From: Macrostomum hystrix
Taxonomy: Eukaryota; Platyhelminthes; Macrostomidae
DNA length: 64,000 bases
Direction: 5' to 3'
Assembly (NCBI GenBank): GCA_950097015.1
Contig: CATNEN010000024.1
Span: 3,830,501-3,894,500 of the forward strand
The notes under the pieces were generated by a model. It saw only the letters and a program-made list of their open reading frames with translations. It did not search any database and was not told the origin of the DNA. Positions 1 through 12,287 of the stretch are shown here, piece by piece; the first letter of the stretch is position 1, and each line of letters starts with the position of its first letter. Both the position numbers and the translations under genes were made by a program.

Positions 1-1
1 C

Positions 2-952
2 CTTGAAGACATCGGCGGCCGGCTGTTCTGCCCGTCAGAAGCGGCCTCGCTGAATGTCACAGAAGCCGGTGGCGCTGGTCATGGAAAGGCCCGCGCTCCG
101 CTATTGATCATCATCGGGGTTGTACTGCGCGCCTCGCTGACTCTCCGCAACTGGACAGTGGTGGTCATCGCCCTGTCGCGTCTCAACGCCGTCCTGCGCC
201 CGTTGAGCGCTCGCGCCGGTGACGCCGCCCTAAAAGGTCGCCGCTCTCTGCTGCTGTTCGCCACAATGGCACTCGCCGTGTCGCCGCTAGCAGCTGCCAG
301 CGAGCTGGACTCGGCCTGCAATCCCAGCCGGGTGACGCCATTCGCCACCGGCTTCTACACCATGCAGACCGCGGTGCCCTTCGTTCTGGTGCTGACGGCC
401 GGCGCGCTCATTACCCACCGGCTTCGGTGGCACCGGCTTGTGCCCGGCAATTCGCAGCCGTCATTGGCGAGGCGTGACAAGCGAGCAGCTAGAACTGTAC
501 TTTTACTAGCTCTGGTGTTTGCCGCGATGGAGCTGCCAACGGCCCTGTTCGCCTACATCCGGCTGAAAAACGCAGTCCTTGTGTTCCTGGTCAACCTGCT
601 GGTGCAGATTGACAGCCTGATGAATTTTGTCATCTACATCTGCACGACCCGCCTGTTCCGCCAGTCCCTCCTCGGCTTGCTCTGCTGCTCCTCCGGCCAG
701 CCAGCGATGACTCAGCGTCGGATGACTCACGGAGGCGCCAGCGGCGTCAGCGGCGTCGGCGGCGGCGGCAGCACTTGCATCTGCGGCATTCGCAGCAGTA
801 GCTCGGGCAGCAACGGAGCAATTGGCGTCAACGGCGGCGTCGGCCTCGGCAACGGGCTTAGACGCAGCTTCGCCGGTGGTGACAGTCAGGAGATCATTCC
901 GCTGTCCTCGGGCGAGATCGAGCTGAGCACCAGGTTCCTGCGCGTCGGCTGA
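2..952 (+). CDS. Rhodopsin-class (peptide-type) GPCR, 3' part
   Basis: The frame is open from the window edge to TGA at 950-952 (316 residues), so the 5' end is missing; no start is claimed. It carries the second half of a seven-helix receptor. TM3 ends in a degenerate DRY motif (ALSRL followed by NAVLRPL). TM4, TM5 and TM6 follow (TM6 around [18 protein letters not shown]). TM7 carries DSLMNFVIY in place of NPxxY, a form common in invertebrate peptide (FMRFamide-like) receptors, then an [11 protein letters not shown] helix 8 with possible palmitoylation cysteines. The C-tail is a low-complexity Gly/Ser stretch. By family it would sit in the plasma membrane and couple a peptide ligand to G proteins. 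The ligand cannot be read from the sequence. It is the only host gene here on the plus strand. Confidence 0.75.
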   Translation, partial: LEDIGGRLFCPSEAASLNVTEAGGAGHGKARAPLLIIIGVVLRASLTLRNWTVVVIALSRLNAVLRPLSARAGDAALKGRRSLLLFATMALAVSPLAAASELDSACNPSRVTPFATGFYTMQTAVPFVLVLTAGALITHRLRWHRLVPGNSQPSLARRDKRAARTVLLLALVFAAMELPTALFAYIRLKNAVLVFLVNLLVQIDSLMNFVIYICTTRLFRQSLLGLLCCSSGQPAMTQRRMTHGGASGVSGVGGGGSTCICGIRSSSSGSNGAIGVNGGVGLGNGLRRSFAGGDSQEIIPLSSGEIELSTRFLRVG

Positions 953-1129
953 CTGGTGCCAAGATGGCGGCAACCTAGAATAGCTTCTGAAGTCTCTGAC
1001 ACATGACCTGATCCCGATGCAGTCTGCTGCTTTAACTATTTTAATTATCAAAGCAGAAATTGAAATCTGGGGACAGATAAAATATAAAATTTTTCATGAA
1101 ACACTGAAACTGCAGTAGACTAGTGACCG

Positions 1130-1290
1130 AGCGATCCTGACGATGAAAAAGTTATGGCAGATGTACACACCTGTGTGCGTGTGTGCTCAGGCGTCAGCGA
1201 AATGGGCAGAATTGCCTCCTCGCTGGCTGCGGATCTAGTGTAACCATATGATGTGCCTGCGGCCCTCCTGCAATTATTATTAACCTAGAG
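1130..1290 (+). repeat. 5'-truncated SINE (family 1 body)
   Basis: This matches the body of the fuller elements at 12288-12580 and 28848-29206: the CCTGACGATGA start, the CAGATGTACACACCTGTGTG block, the AAATGGGCAGAATTGCCTCC block and the CCCTCCTGCAATTATTA end. The tRNA-like head is missing. It lies in the 3' flank of the GPCR gene. Confidence 0.75.
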
Positions 1291-1319
1291 GTTAATAGAG
1301 AGTCTGGAACTCGAATCGA

Positions 1320-1410
1320 AAAGAAAAAAAAACTGTTTTGTCTTTCAGCAAGACACTTGTTAAAAAAAGGTCGTGGAGTGATCCAGTCAGTGGACTTAAA
1401 CAGCTGTAGA
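1320..1410 (+). repeat. SINE family 2 remnant
   Basis: TCTTTCAGCAAGACACTTG and the closing CAGTCAGTGGACTTAAACAG resemble the body and tail of the family 2 SINE seen complete at 50696-50910. The middle is deleted. It directly abuts the family 1 fragment. Confidence 0.4.
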
Positions 1411-2020
1411 TATACAGTTTTTTGCCCTAAATGTAGTGATTCAGAATCAGTTTAGATAGCCGTTTTTATTCAAGCATCGTTTTATTGTTAATTTGCAATG
1501 CATCTCGTTTTCAATGCAGATAGTTTGTAGTTTTTGTGTTAATTTTAATCGTGCGCTTTGAAAATTTGTGAAATTCTATTTAGAAAGTTGAGCACCAAAT
1601 GTGACGATGTTTTTTCACAAAAATTTTTTCACGACTCAGTTCTGAAGACGTGCACTTTTAATTGATCAGAAAAGTTACCATCTCAAGACTGACTAACAAA
1701 GTATTAACAGGTGTGGAGAGTCTAAGAATGACACAGACATACGCGTATCATCCGGCATATTTGTCTCTAATTTGTTGACGATTCGTAGAATAGTTTTAAA
1801 TAAATTAATTGTAAATCTTTTTTGCCAGAAAAATATGTGCCTGTGCTTTTGGTTCCACGTTCATTTTAAGACAATCCAGTCAGTTTTTTCATTAAATACG
1901 CTCGTAAAAATCTGAAGTTATTGCGAAGATGGAACAGTCGCTGCTAGTTTTATTTGTTTATTTTTAACTTCACCTGAGACGACTGCGTGTGAAGAGCGGC
2001 ATTTAGCTTATTAATTTAAC
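1411..2020. other. AT-rich flank, no gene seen
   Basis: Unique AT-rich sequence with an AATAAA-like hexamer near 1798 on the plus strand that could serve as the GPCR polyadenylation signal, about 850 nt after its stop. Nothing else is recognisable. Confidence 0.4.
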
Positions 2021-3420
2021 GAGGATAGAGAATGGGAGGAGAGGATGGAGAAGGGGAGGAGAGGATGGAGAAGGGGAGGAGAGGATGGAGAAGGGGAGGA
2101 GAGGATGGAGAAGGGGAGGAGAGGATAGAGAATGGGAGGAGAGGATGGAGAATGGGAGGAGAGGATGGAGAAGGGGAGGAGAGGATGGAGAAGGGGAGGA
2201 GAGGATGGATAAGGGGAGGAGAGGATGGAGAAGGGGAGGAGAGGATGGAGAAGGGGAGGAGAGGATGGAGAAGGGGAGGAGAGGATAGAGAAAGGGAGGA
2301 GAGGATGGAGAAGGGGAGGAGAGGATGGGGAAGGGGAGGAGAGGATAGAGAATGGGAGGAGAGGATGGAGAAGGGGAGGAGAGGATGGAGAAGGGGAGGA
2401 GAGGATGGAGAAGGGGAGGAGAGGATAGAGAATGGGAGGAGAGGATGGAGAATGGGAGGAGAGGATGGAGAATGGGAGGAGAGGATGGAGAAGGGGAGGA
2501 GAGGATAGAGAAGAGGAGGAGAGGATAGAGAAGTGGAGGAGAGGATAGAGAAGGGGAGGAGAGGAAAGAGAAGGGGAGGAGAGGAAAGAGAAGGGGAGGA
2601 GAGGATGGAGAATGGGAGGAGAGGATGGAGAAGGGGAGGAGAGGATAGAGAAGGGGAGGAGAGGAAAGAGAAGGGGAGGAGAGGATGGAGAAGGGGAGGA
2701 GAGGATGGAGAAGGGGAGGAGAGGATGGAGAAGGGGAGGAGAGGATGGAGAAGGGGAGGAGAGGATGGAGAAGGGGAGGAGAGGATAGAGAATGGGAGGA
2801 GAGGATGGAGAATGGGAGGAGAGGATGGAGAATGGGAGGAGAGGATGGAGAAGGGGAGGAGAGGATAGAGAAGAGGAGGAGAGGATAGAGAAGTGGAGGA
2901 GAGGATAGAGAAGGGGAGGAGAGGAAAGAGAAGGGGAGGAGAGGATGGAGAAGGGGAGGAGAGGATGGAGAAGGGGAGGAGAGGATAGAGAAGGGGAGGA
3001 GAGGAAAGAGAAGGGGAGGAGAGGAAAGAGAAGGGGAGGAGAGGAAAGAGAAGGGGAGGAGAGGATAGAGAAGGGGAGGAAAGGATAGAGAAGTGGAGGA
3101 GAGGATAGAGAAGGGGAGGAGAGGAAAGAGAAGGGGAGGAGAGGATAGAGAAGGGGAGGAAAGGATAGAGAAGTGGAGGAGAGGATAGAGAAGGGGAGGA
3201 GAGGAAAGAGAAGGGGAGGAGAGGATGGAGAAGGGGAGGAGAGGATGGAGAAGGGGAGGAGAGGATAGAGAAGGGGAGGAGAGGAAAGAGAAGGGGAGGA
3301 GAGGATGGAGAAGGGGAGGAGAGGATGGAGAAGGGGAGGAGAGGATAGAGAAGGGGAGGAGAGGAAAGAGAAGGGGAGGAGAGGATGGAGAAGGGGAGGA
3401 GAGGATGGAGAAGGGGAGGA
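2021..3420. repeat. 20-bp polypurine minisatellite, 70 units
   Basis: The unit is GAGGATGGAGAAGGGGAGGA, repeated 70 times in exact 20-bp register with no indel. Variants are substitutions only (GGAT/GGAA, GGAG/AGAG, AAGG/AATG/AAGT). The plus strand is almost pure purine, so triplex or G-rich structures are possible. A block at 2401-2580 recurs exactly at 2761-2940. The long frames on both strands follow from the periodicity. Confidence 0.97.
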
Positions 3421-4555
3421 GAAGAGAATTAAGTGGAGGATTTAGAAGGAGAACAAAAAGTGAGAAGGGAGAACGCAGGCAGAAAAGCAGCAATCTGCCG
3501 AGAGCAACAGAGAAGCTAAAAAAGCCGCTAAAAGTGGCAAGGCCTAACGGGAACAATGCCGTGAATCAGCAGGTATTGCGAGCAGTATGGCTCCCAGCAG
3601 GTCTAATTGTTAGATATTTATCTATTATTGAGAGAGCTGCAGTTAATGCTGAAAATTTCAGCGCGAATTTAAATTGTTCTCATCCCTGAATTGGGTCATT
3701 GAGCTCTTTGCTCCGTTGCAATCGCTCGGCAACGCTTTATAAAAGCTTTTCAATTTAATTTAAGCCCGTTGTTTTATTTTTAGAAATCGCCATTTCATCG
3801 ACCTACTATTTGTTCACAGTTTGTTCACTGTCAACATTTTCAACATTGTTATGAAGTCCGCTTAGACACTTAGAAATCATAACTAGATATGACACTAGTC
3901 AAGCCACACCTCACACAGCTACCAAATGCTACCATAATCCCAACGTCTTGAAAGGCTGCAGCTTTCCCTTTTCATTAGCGGCATCATCTAGCATTCTCTT
4001 TGATCTACTGAACTAGTTATCCCATTGGGATTTAGAGATTTGAAGAGGATTAATTTTCTAGCACAATGGGGTGCTGCAGTTGTGGAAGCGACAGAAAACT
4101 GAGACACCTTTCACCGGAGCGGAAATTTATAGATTGGGATTGAGACACCTGGACAAAGAATGCTGCATAGGACACGGAAAATTCCTCTGAGTAAAAAGAG
4201 GAAATTCTTTGAGCAGCTGGGCAGAATTAGACAGATGGACGGGAGACCAGACCCCCATGGAACATGTGGAACCCCCAGCCACACTCATGTTCTAATCGTA
4301 ATGTAGCGCTGATGAAGGCAATTTGATTTGTGAATCTTTGGGACTTATAAGGCTCCGACTTTCACAAAATGATATATTTGTGATACATGACAGCTGTCAG
4401 ATTGAGGTATTTCATTTAGACTGCCTACATACGAACGATATGAAATGTGAAACAAATGTACTGCTTCTCAGTCAGAGTTAGTTAAGGTAGAATAATTTTG
4501 TGAGCAAAAATCTCACCTTCTAGCGTGCCAAACTGACAACAATTTCTCATTTTGT
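3421..4555. other. Unique spacer between arrays
   Basis: No coding frame of note and no recognised repeat. The first 150 bases look like decayed array sequence (GAGAAGGGAGAAC). The rest is AT-rich. Confidence 0.4.
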
Positions 4556-4559
4556 CATC

Positions 4560-7352
4560 CTCTTTCTCTCACTCCCATCTCATCCCTGTTCTCTCACACT
4601 TCTCACTCCCATCTCATCCCTGTTCTCTCACACTTCTCACTCCCATCTCATCCCTGTTCTCTCACACTTCTCACTCGCCATCTCATCCCTGTTCTCTCAC
4701 ACTTCTCACTCCCATCTCATCCCTGTTCTCTCACACTTCTCACTCGCCATCTCATCCCTGTTCTCTCACACTTCTCACTCCCATGTCATTCCTGTTCTCT
4801 CACACTTCTCACTCGCCATCTCATCCCTGTTCTCTCACACTTCTCACTCCCATCTGATCCCTGTTCTCTCACACTTCTCACTCCCATCTCATCCCTGTTC
4901 TCTCACAATTCTCACTCCTATCTCATCCCTGTTCTCTCACAATTCTCACTCCCATCTCATCCCTGTTCTCTCACAATTCTCACTCCCATCTCATCCCTGT
5001 TCTCTCACAATTCTCACTCCCATCTCATCCCTGTTCTCTCACACTTCTCACTCCCATCTCATCCCTGTTCTCTCACAATTCTCACTCGCCATCTCATCCA
5101 TGTTCTCTCACACTTCTCACTTCCATCTCATCCCTGTTCTCTCACAATTCTCACTCGCCATCTCATCCCTGTTCTCTCACACTTCTCACTCACCATCTCA
5201 TCCCTGTTCTCTCACACTTCTCACTCGCCATCTCATCCCTGTTCTCTCACACTTCTCACTCCCATCTCATCCCTGTTCTCTCACACTTCTCACTCCCATC
5301 TCATCCCTGTTCTCTCACACTTCTCACTCCCATCTCATCCCTGTTCTCTCACAATTCTCACTCGCCATCTCATCCATGTTCTCTCACACTTCTCACTCCC
5401 ATCTCATCCCTGTTCTCTCACAATTCTCACTCGCCATCTCATCCCTGTTCTCTCACACTTCTCACTCCCATGTCATTCCTGTTCTCTCACACTTCTCACT
5501 CCCATCTCATCCCTGTTCTCTCACACTTCTCACTCCCATCTCATCCCTGTTCTCTCACACTTCTCACTCCCATCTCATCCCTGTTCTCTCACACTTCTCA
5601 CTCCCATCTCATCCCTGTTCTCTCACACTTCTCACTCACCATCTCATCCCTGTTCTCTCACACTTCTCACTCCCATCTCATCCCTGTTCTCTCACACTTC
5701 TCACTCCCATCTCATCCCTGTTCTCTCACACTTCTCACTCCCATCTCATCCCTGTTCTCTCACACTTCTCACTCACCATCTCATCCCTGTTCTCTCACAC
5801 TTCTCACTCACCATCTCATCCCTGTTCTCTCACACTTCTCACTCACCATCTCATCCCTGTTCTCTCACACTTCTCACTCCCATCTCATCCCTGTTCTCTC
5901 ACACTTCTCACTCCCATCTCATCCCTGTTCTCTCACAATTCTCACTCCCATCTCATCCCTGTTCTCTCACAATTCTCACTCGCCATCTCATCCATGTTCT
6001 CTCACACTTCTCACTCCCATCTCATCCCTGTTCTCTCACACTTCTCACTCACCATCTCATCCCTGTTCTCTCACACTTCTCACTCCCATCTCATCCCTGT
6101 TCTCTCACACTTCTCACTCACCATCTCATCCCTGTTCTCTCGCACTTCTCACTCCCATCTCATCCCTGTTCTCTCACACTTCTCACTCACCATCTCATCC
6201 CTGTTCTCTCACACTTCTCACTCCCATCTCATCCCTGTTCTCTCACACTTCTCACTCCCATCTCATCCCTGTTCTCTCACACTTCTCACTCACCATCTCA
6301 TCCCTGTTCTCTCACACTTCTCACTCCCATCTCATCCCTGTTCTCTCACACTTCTCACTCGCCATCTCATCCCTGTTCTCTCACACTTCTCACTCACCAT
6401 CTCATCCCTGTTCTCTCACACTTCTCACTCCCATCTCATCCCTGTTCTCTCACACTTCTCACTCGCCATCTCATCCCTGTTCTCTCACACTTCTCACTCC
6501 CATCTCATCCCTGTTCTCTCACACTTCTCACTCGCCATCTCATCCCTGTTCTCTCACACTTCTCACTCACCATCTCATCCCTGTTCTCTCACACTTCTCA
6601 CTCCCATCTCATCCCTGTTCTCTCACACTTCTCACTCGCCATCTCATCCCTGTTCTCTCACACTTCTCACTCGCCATCTCATCCCTGTTCTCTCACACTT
6701 CTCACTCCCATGTCATTCCTGTTCTCTCACACTTCTCACTCCCATCTCATCCCTGTTCTCTCACAATTCTCACTCGCCATCTCATCCATGTTCTCTCACA
6801 ATTCTCACTCACCATCTCATCCCTGTTCTCTCACACTTCTCACTCACCATCTCATCCATGTTCTCTCACACTTCTCACTCACCATCTCATCCATGTTCTC
6901 TCACACTTCTCACTCCCATCTCATCCCTGTTCTCTCACACTTCTCACTCGCCATCTCATCCCTGTTCTCTCACAATTCTCACTCGCCTTCTCATCCCTGT
7001 TCTCTCACAATTCTCACTCGCCATCCCATCCCTGTTCTCTCACAATTCTCACTCGCCTTCTCATCCCTGTTCTCTCACACTTCTCACTCGCCTTCTCATC
7101 CCTGTTCTCTCACACTTCTCACTCGCCATCCCATCCCTGTTCTCTCACAATTCTCACTCGCCTTCTCATCCATGTTCTCTCACACTTCTCACTCGCCTTC
7201 TCATCCCTGTTCTCTCACACTTCTCACTCGCCATCCCATCCCTGTTCTCTCACAATTCTCACTCGCCATCCCATCCCTGTTCTCTCACACTTCTCACTCC
7301 CATCTCATCCCTGTTCTCTCACACTACTCACTCCCTTCTCATCCATGTTCTC
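4560..7352. repeat. 34/35-bp pyrimidine-rich minisatellite
   Basis: About 80 units of a 34-bp repeat (core CATCTCATCCCTGTTCTCTC). An extra base (CACTCGCC or CACTCACC versus CACTCCC) makes some units 35 bp. The plus strand is C/T-rich. Units ending ACACTT and ACAATT are intermixed, and CCTTCTCATCC units cluster near the 3' end (after 6980). The 777-, 641- and 230-codon frames are periodicity artefacts. Confidence 0.97.
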
Positions 7353-8114
7353 TCCTTCCTCTCAATCGTTATTTCAACGATCAGCCTTCAATTGATAATT
7401 AATTTGCTGCCATTAGATAAAGCCAGGGATTAGAAAAAAAAAATAATCACAGTTATCCCAATCCACCTGCAGGCTGCGCATCAAATCAGAAGGGATTTGA
7501 AGCCTCACAAGATTTTCCCCAGGGCAAGGTGTTAGAGATAGACTGTCATGTCAGAGAAGGTGAGTCTGAACCATCGTTGTTCCTCAACGCTAAAAAGTAA
7601 AATCAGCCAAATGCTTGAGAATTTCAAAGCGGGGCGGTGACAGCAAACTCGCTTATTAATTCATATTTAATTTATTTTGAAATGTCTAAATTCACAGCCC
7701 AGTAGATTGACAGGCGGACAGATCGCTACTTGAGTTTTAGCATGTTATAGAGCCATGTAGGAAAAGTACATGATAAAGCACGGCAACGATTCACGAGTTC
7801 AAAATCTATAGGACTCCGTGCCTACTGGTAAGTTCAAGAGGAAAATAGGTAAGAAAATTCTTGTCCTCTCTCTCTCTCACCTGTCTGCTTTCCTTGCCAA
7901 CTTTAATCAGTTGCTCCAGCAAAGCAGGTAGTTTTTTATGTTTCGATCTTCGCATGCCAAGCAGCAGGTAAGTTCCAGGTAAGCTTTGGTGCACCTGTCC
8001 GGCATCAGCTGCTAACTTATAAGGTATTTCATTTAACACAGAACCTCCTGGGCTTCAAGCTCGCTAATTAATTCTGAGTGAGCAGAGCCAGGGTCCGACA
8101 CAGTTAGAGTTTGC
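7353..8114. other. Spacer with clustered GTAAG donor-like motifs
   Basis: AT-rich sequence. Between 7827 and 7985 there are four GGTAAG motifs (near 7827, 7848, 7966 and 7978) and a CT-rich run, all on the plus strand. No convincing exon accompanies them. Confidence 0.35.
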
Positions 8115-8575
8115 GCTGGAGTCAGACAAACAAAACACGTCATTTATGCTGGAGTCAGATAAACTGTACACCTCAGTTGTGCTGGAGTCAGATAAACTGT
8201 ACACCTCAGTTGTGCTGGAGTCAGATAAACTGTACACCTCAGTTGTGCTGGAGTCAGATAAACTGTACACCTCAGTTCTGCTGGAGTCAGATAAACTGTA
8301 CACCTCAGTTGTGCTGGAGTCAGATAAACTGTACACCTCAGTTGTGCTGGAGTCAGATAAACTGTACACCTCAGTTGTGCTGGAGTCAGATAAACTGTAC
8401 ACCTCAGTTCTGCTGGAGTCAGATAAACTGTACACCTCAGTTGTGCTGGAGTCAGATAAACTGTACACCTCAGTTGTGCTGGAGTCAGATAAACTGTACA
8501 CCTCAGTTGTGCTGGAGTCAGATAAACTGTACACCTCAGTTGTGCTGGAGTCAGATAAACTGTACACCTCAGTCT
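8115..8575. repeat. 33-bp minisatellite, about 14 units
   Basis: The unit begins GCTGGAGTCAGATAAACTG; the first unit (8115-8147) is diverged and the others nearly identical. Because 33 is a multiple of three, it reads as an 11-residue peptide repeat (LESDKLYTSVV on plus, TEVYSLSDSST on minus). No gene context supports translation. Confidence 0.95.
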
Positions 8576-9055
8576 CTCTCACTCCCATCTAGTTTCTACT
8601 CAATAGTCAGAGAGACATCTGGACCTCGTCCCGATTGGGAGCTTATCAACCAGAACTCATTAACTACGAGTACAATAAGGATGTTGCTTAGGCTGCTTTA
8701 ACGATAGCTGGCGAAACACACGATGACAGGTAACATAGCAAGTTAAAAAACAAATACTCAAGCTTACTACGTCGTAAAATAGAATGTGACATGACTGTTA
8801 ACAGTTGTACTGCCGCCATTTCTACTCCCACTTCAATAGTCTTAAAAAACAAAAAAATTGCGGAAGTCGCTTTCAGAAATAGTACTTTTTTCTGGCATTT
8901 CAAGGCACATTTGATATGTGGCTAAATCAATATTTGACAGACTGACTGAAACAAAGTGCTACTGCATATAGCGCTTACTCCAGATGTTCCTCTAAGAAAA
9001 CAAAAATTAAATTTGAGTAATGTGTAGGAGTAACCTCACAATTAGGTATGGTAAT
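8576..9055. other. AT-rich spacer
   Basis: No gene, RNA or repeat recognised. Confidence 0.4.
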
Positions 9056-9500
9056 TTGACAACTCTGGGGTTGATTTGTCAACTGGGTGATGATTTGTCA
9101 ACTGGGTGATGATTTGTCAACTGGGTGATGATTTGTCAACTGGGTGATGATTTGTCAACTGGGTGATGATTTGTCAACTGGGTGATGATTTGTCAACTGG
9201 GTGATGATTTGTCAACTGGGTGATGATTTGTCAACTGGGTGATGATTTGTCAACTGGGTGATGATTTGTCAACTGGGTGATGATTTGTCAACTGGGTGAT
9301 GATTTATCAACTGGGTGATGATTTATCAACTGGGTGATGATTTGTCAACTGGGTGATGATTTGTCAACTGGGTGATGATTTGTCAACTGGGTGATGATTT
9401 GTCAACTGGGTGATGATCTGTCAACTGGGTGATGATTTGTCAACTGGGTGATGATTTGTCAACTGGGTGATGATTTGTCAACTGGGAGATGATTTGTCAA
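9056..9500. repeat. 20-bp minisatellite, about 22 units
   Basis: The unit is AACTGGGTGATGATTTGTCA, with very few substitutions (GATTTATC near 9302 and 9322, GATCTGTC near 9416). It merges at its right end into a related 22-bp array through two hybrid units. Confidence 0.95.
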
Positions 9501-9740
9501 CTGAGGAGATGATTTGTGAACTGAGGATCGATGATTTGTGAACTGAGGATCGATGATTTGTGAACTGAGGATCGATGATTTGTGAACTGAGGATCGATGA
9601 TTTGTGAACTGAGGATCGATGATTTGTGAACTGAGGATCGATGATTTGTGAACTGAGGATCGATGATTTGTGAACTGAGGATCGATGATTTGTGAACTGA
9701 GGATCGATGATTTGTGAACTGAGGATCGATGATTTGTCTT
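9501..9740. repeat. 22-bp minisatellite, about 11 units
   Basis: The unit starts GAGGATCGATGATTTGTGAA plus CT. It shares the GATGATTTGT core with the neighbouring 20-bp array but has GAGGATC in place of GGGT. The hybrid units GGGAGATGATTTGTCAACTG and GAGGAGATGATTTGTGAACT link the two. Confidence 0.95.
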
Positions 9741-10550
9741 TGACAAATATAGACTTTGACCAAAGCGGAGTGAGTTCTTCATTGGAGGGTTGGGTGATAA
9801 CTTAAAAGTTTGATTAAAAGATAAATAAAAAAAATTAAAAGATAATAGGATGAGTCGCAATTCATGAGCACGCCTTCTCTTGCCTGATGACATGAAAGAT
9901 ATACACAGCTGCGACCGCCCACACTTATTTGGGAATGGAAATCGAATATATCAACTTATCAAATAGCAGGCCAGTAGGCAAAGGAGGGTGCAGCGCATCG
10001 TGTTTCCAATGATCAATTCGGTAACAGATTTTGAAGACTGCCTGAAAACTTTTTTCTAGATGCTCTCAGTGAAAGAAATGAAGAAGGCGACTGGCAAAAT
10101 TGCATCGAGTTTCTCGGAGGCAAACAGGTCACGCCAACTCGCTCGCAACAGCCCTCCTGGCGTAAAGTGCACGCTAGTTTCATCTGAGCTGTAGTCATCC
10201 ATCTGCGTGAACATCTTTTTTTATAGTGTATATTTTTAAAGAATAGTTGGGAGAAATTAACGGAAAGACAGAGCACTTCTTTGTCACTCCTTAGGTCTCA
10301 GAGAAAGCCATACATCATGCATTTAGCCATCTTAGGAGCTATCCAGAGAAAGGCCAGGTCACTGAACTCTAATGTATTAGACTGTGAAGACTGACAGCGG
10401 AGAAATGGTTTGAAAAGATTATCATAAAGCCATCCACTATGTATTAATATTTTATCCGTAAGTAAGTAAGTTAAGACAGAAATACGGTAAAGGAAAAATC
10501 CTACTTGTATGTCATGTCAAAACTGGACATCGCTACATTCTAGGGAGCGT
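9741..10550. other. Spacer, nothing recognised
   Basis: Mostly AT-rich sequence. A minus-strand frame at 10013-10276 has no recognisable domain and is not called. Confidence 0.35.
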
Positions 10551-10552
10551 GA

Positions 10553-11565
10553 AACATGGGGATGCGACATTTTATGGAATGACATTTTATGGAATGACAT
10601 TTTATGGAATGTAAAATTTGGGATGTAACATTTTAGGGAGTGTGAAATTTGGGGATGTGACATTTTAGGGAACGTAAAATTTTGGGATGTGACATTTTAG
10701 GGAATGGGAAATTTGGGATGTGACATTTTGAGGAATGTGAAACATGGGATGTGACATTTTAGGGAGTGTGAAATTTGGGGACGTGAAATTTTAGGGAGTA
10801 TGAAATTTGGGGATGTGACATTTTAGGGAATATGAAATTTGGGGATGTGACATTTTAGGGAATGTAAAATTTGGGGATGTGACATTTTAGGGAATATGAA
10901 ATTTGGGGATGTGAAATTTTAGTGAATGTAAAATTCGGGGATGTGACATTTTAGGGAATGTGAAACATGGGGATGTGACATATTAGGGAATGTGAAACAT
11001 GGGGATGTGACATATTAGGGAATGTGAAACATGGGGATGTGACATATTAGGGAATGTGAAACATGGGGATGTGACATATTAGGGAATGTAAAATTTGGGG
11101 ATGTGAAATTTTAGTGAATGTGAAATTCGGGGATGTGACATTTTAGGGAATGTAAAATTTGGGGACGTTAAATTTTAGGGAATTTAAAATTTGGGGATGT
11201 GACATTTTAGGGAATGTAAAATTTGGGATGTGACATATTAGGGAATGTGAAACATGGGGATGTGATATTTTAGGGAACGTAAAATTTTGGGATGTGACAT
11301 ATTAGGGAATGTGAAATTTGGGGATGTAATATTTTAGGGAATGTAAAATTTGGGATGTGACATTTTAGGGAATGTGAGATTTGGGATGTGAAATTTTAGG
11401 GAGTGTGAAATTCGGGGATGTGACATTTTAGGGAATGTGAGATTTGGGATGTGAAATTTTAGGGAGTGTGAAATTCGGGGATGTGACATTTTAGGGAATG
11501 TGAGATTTGGGATGTGACATCTTAGGGAGTGTGAAATTTAGGGACGTGAAATTTACGTAATGGGA
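10553..11565. repeat. Diverged 31-32-bp minisatellite
   Basis: About 31 units built from GGGGATGTGACATTTTAGGG plus AATGTGAAATTT, with many substitutions and 1-bp length changes. Subfamilies (AAACATG, AAATTCG, TATTAGGG) are blocked together, for example four AAACATGGGG units at 10960-11075. It is the most decayed array of the window. Confidence 0.93.
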
Positions 11566-12280
11566 AATTTCTATGTGGTTTTTAAGAATTTTAAGAAATA
11601 TGAATTTTGGGGATACAGTAGTGTTTCATATAAAAAAGAACGCTAGGAATGTTGAAATAAAACAAAAAGTGGGGCAGCCTACGGCCCAAACAGTAGGGGT
11701 GGTGGACTAAGGAAGATGACAGACATCCGTTATTTCCCACTCACTGTCAGTGTAATAATTCATATTCATCTGCAGCCACAATATGTGGGGCCGCATATCC
11801 GGTGCGCACGCCACGTTTTAAGTCCGAGACTATGACGAAAGGCTTAAGTTTGTGTTTTTCTTTCTTACAAAAATCACATGCACTTTATTTCTGAGTATAT
11901 GGCGCGCATGAGTTATTGACGCCACAGCCAGTTATTGGCAGCGGACTATATGGGTAATAAATCATTTCAGTGTTTCGATTTGCCGATTGAATGCGGCAAT
12001 CTGCTATGAATTATTGTCGAAAGCAAAGAAGCAACCAAAATAAGGACGATTAAATTTGACCCTGACTTGTTTATCTGATCAACATCAGGTCGATTTCCAT
12101 CGAGATTGACAGAAATATGATTCGGAATTTTATTGGCTTGGAATCAGAGTCTAAGCGAGGAAAGAATAGAATGTATAGTGCTAATATCCGGCTTAGTTAT
12201 TGGCTGCTGAATGCCATAGACTAAAATTGCCATAGACAAAAATGACACGCATTGTTAAAAGTTAAATCATATTATACGTT
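11566..12280. other. Unique AT-rich spacer
   Basis: No frame or repeat recognised. Confidence 0.35.
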
Positions 12281-12287
12281 CCAGGGG

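Noticed and set aside
2003-3556. 517-codon minus-strand ORF (Ser/Pro/Leu repeat) and its plus-strand partners
   Set aside because: The frames follow from the 20-bp unit periodicity; no start context, splice or domain evidence.
4300-4360. Hammerhead ribozyme (CTGATGAAG near 4311)
   Set aside because: The GAAA core and the pairing helices required downstream are absent.
5100-7433. 777-, 641- and 230-codon plus-strand ORFs
   Set aside because: Produced by the 34/35-bp array lacking stops; several overlapping frames give the same shuffled peptide.
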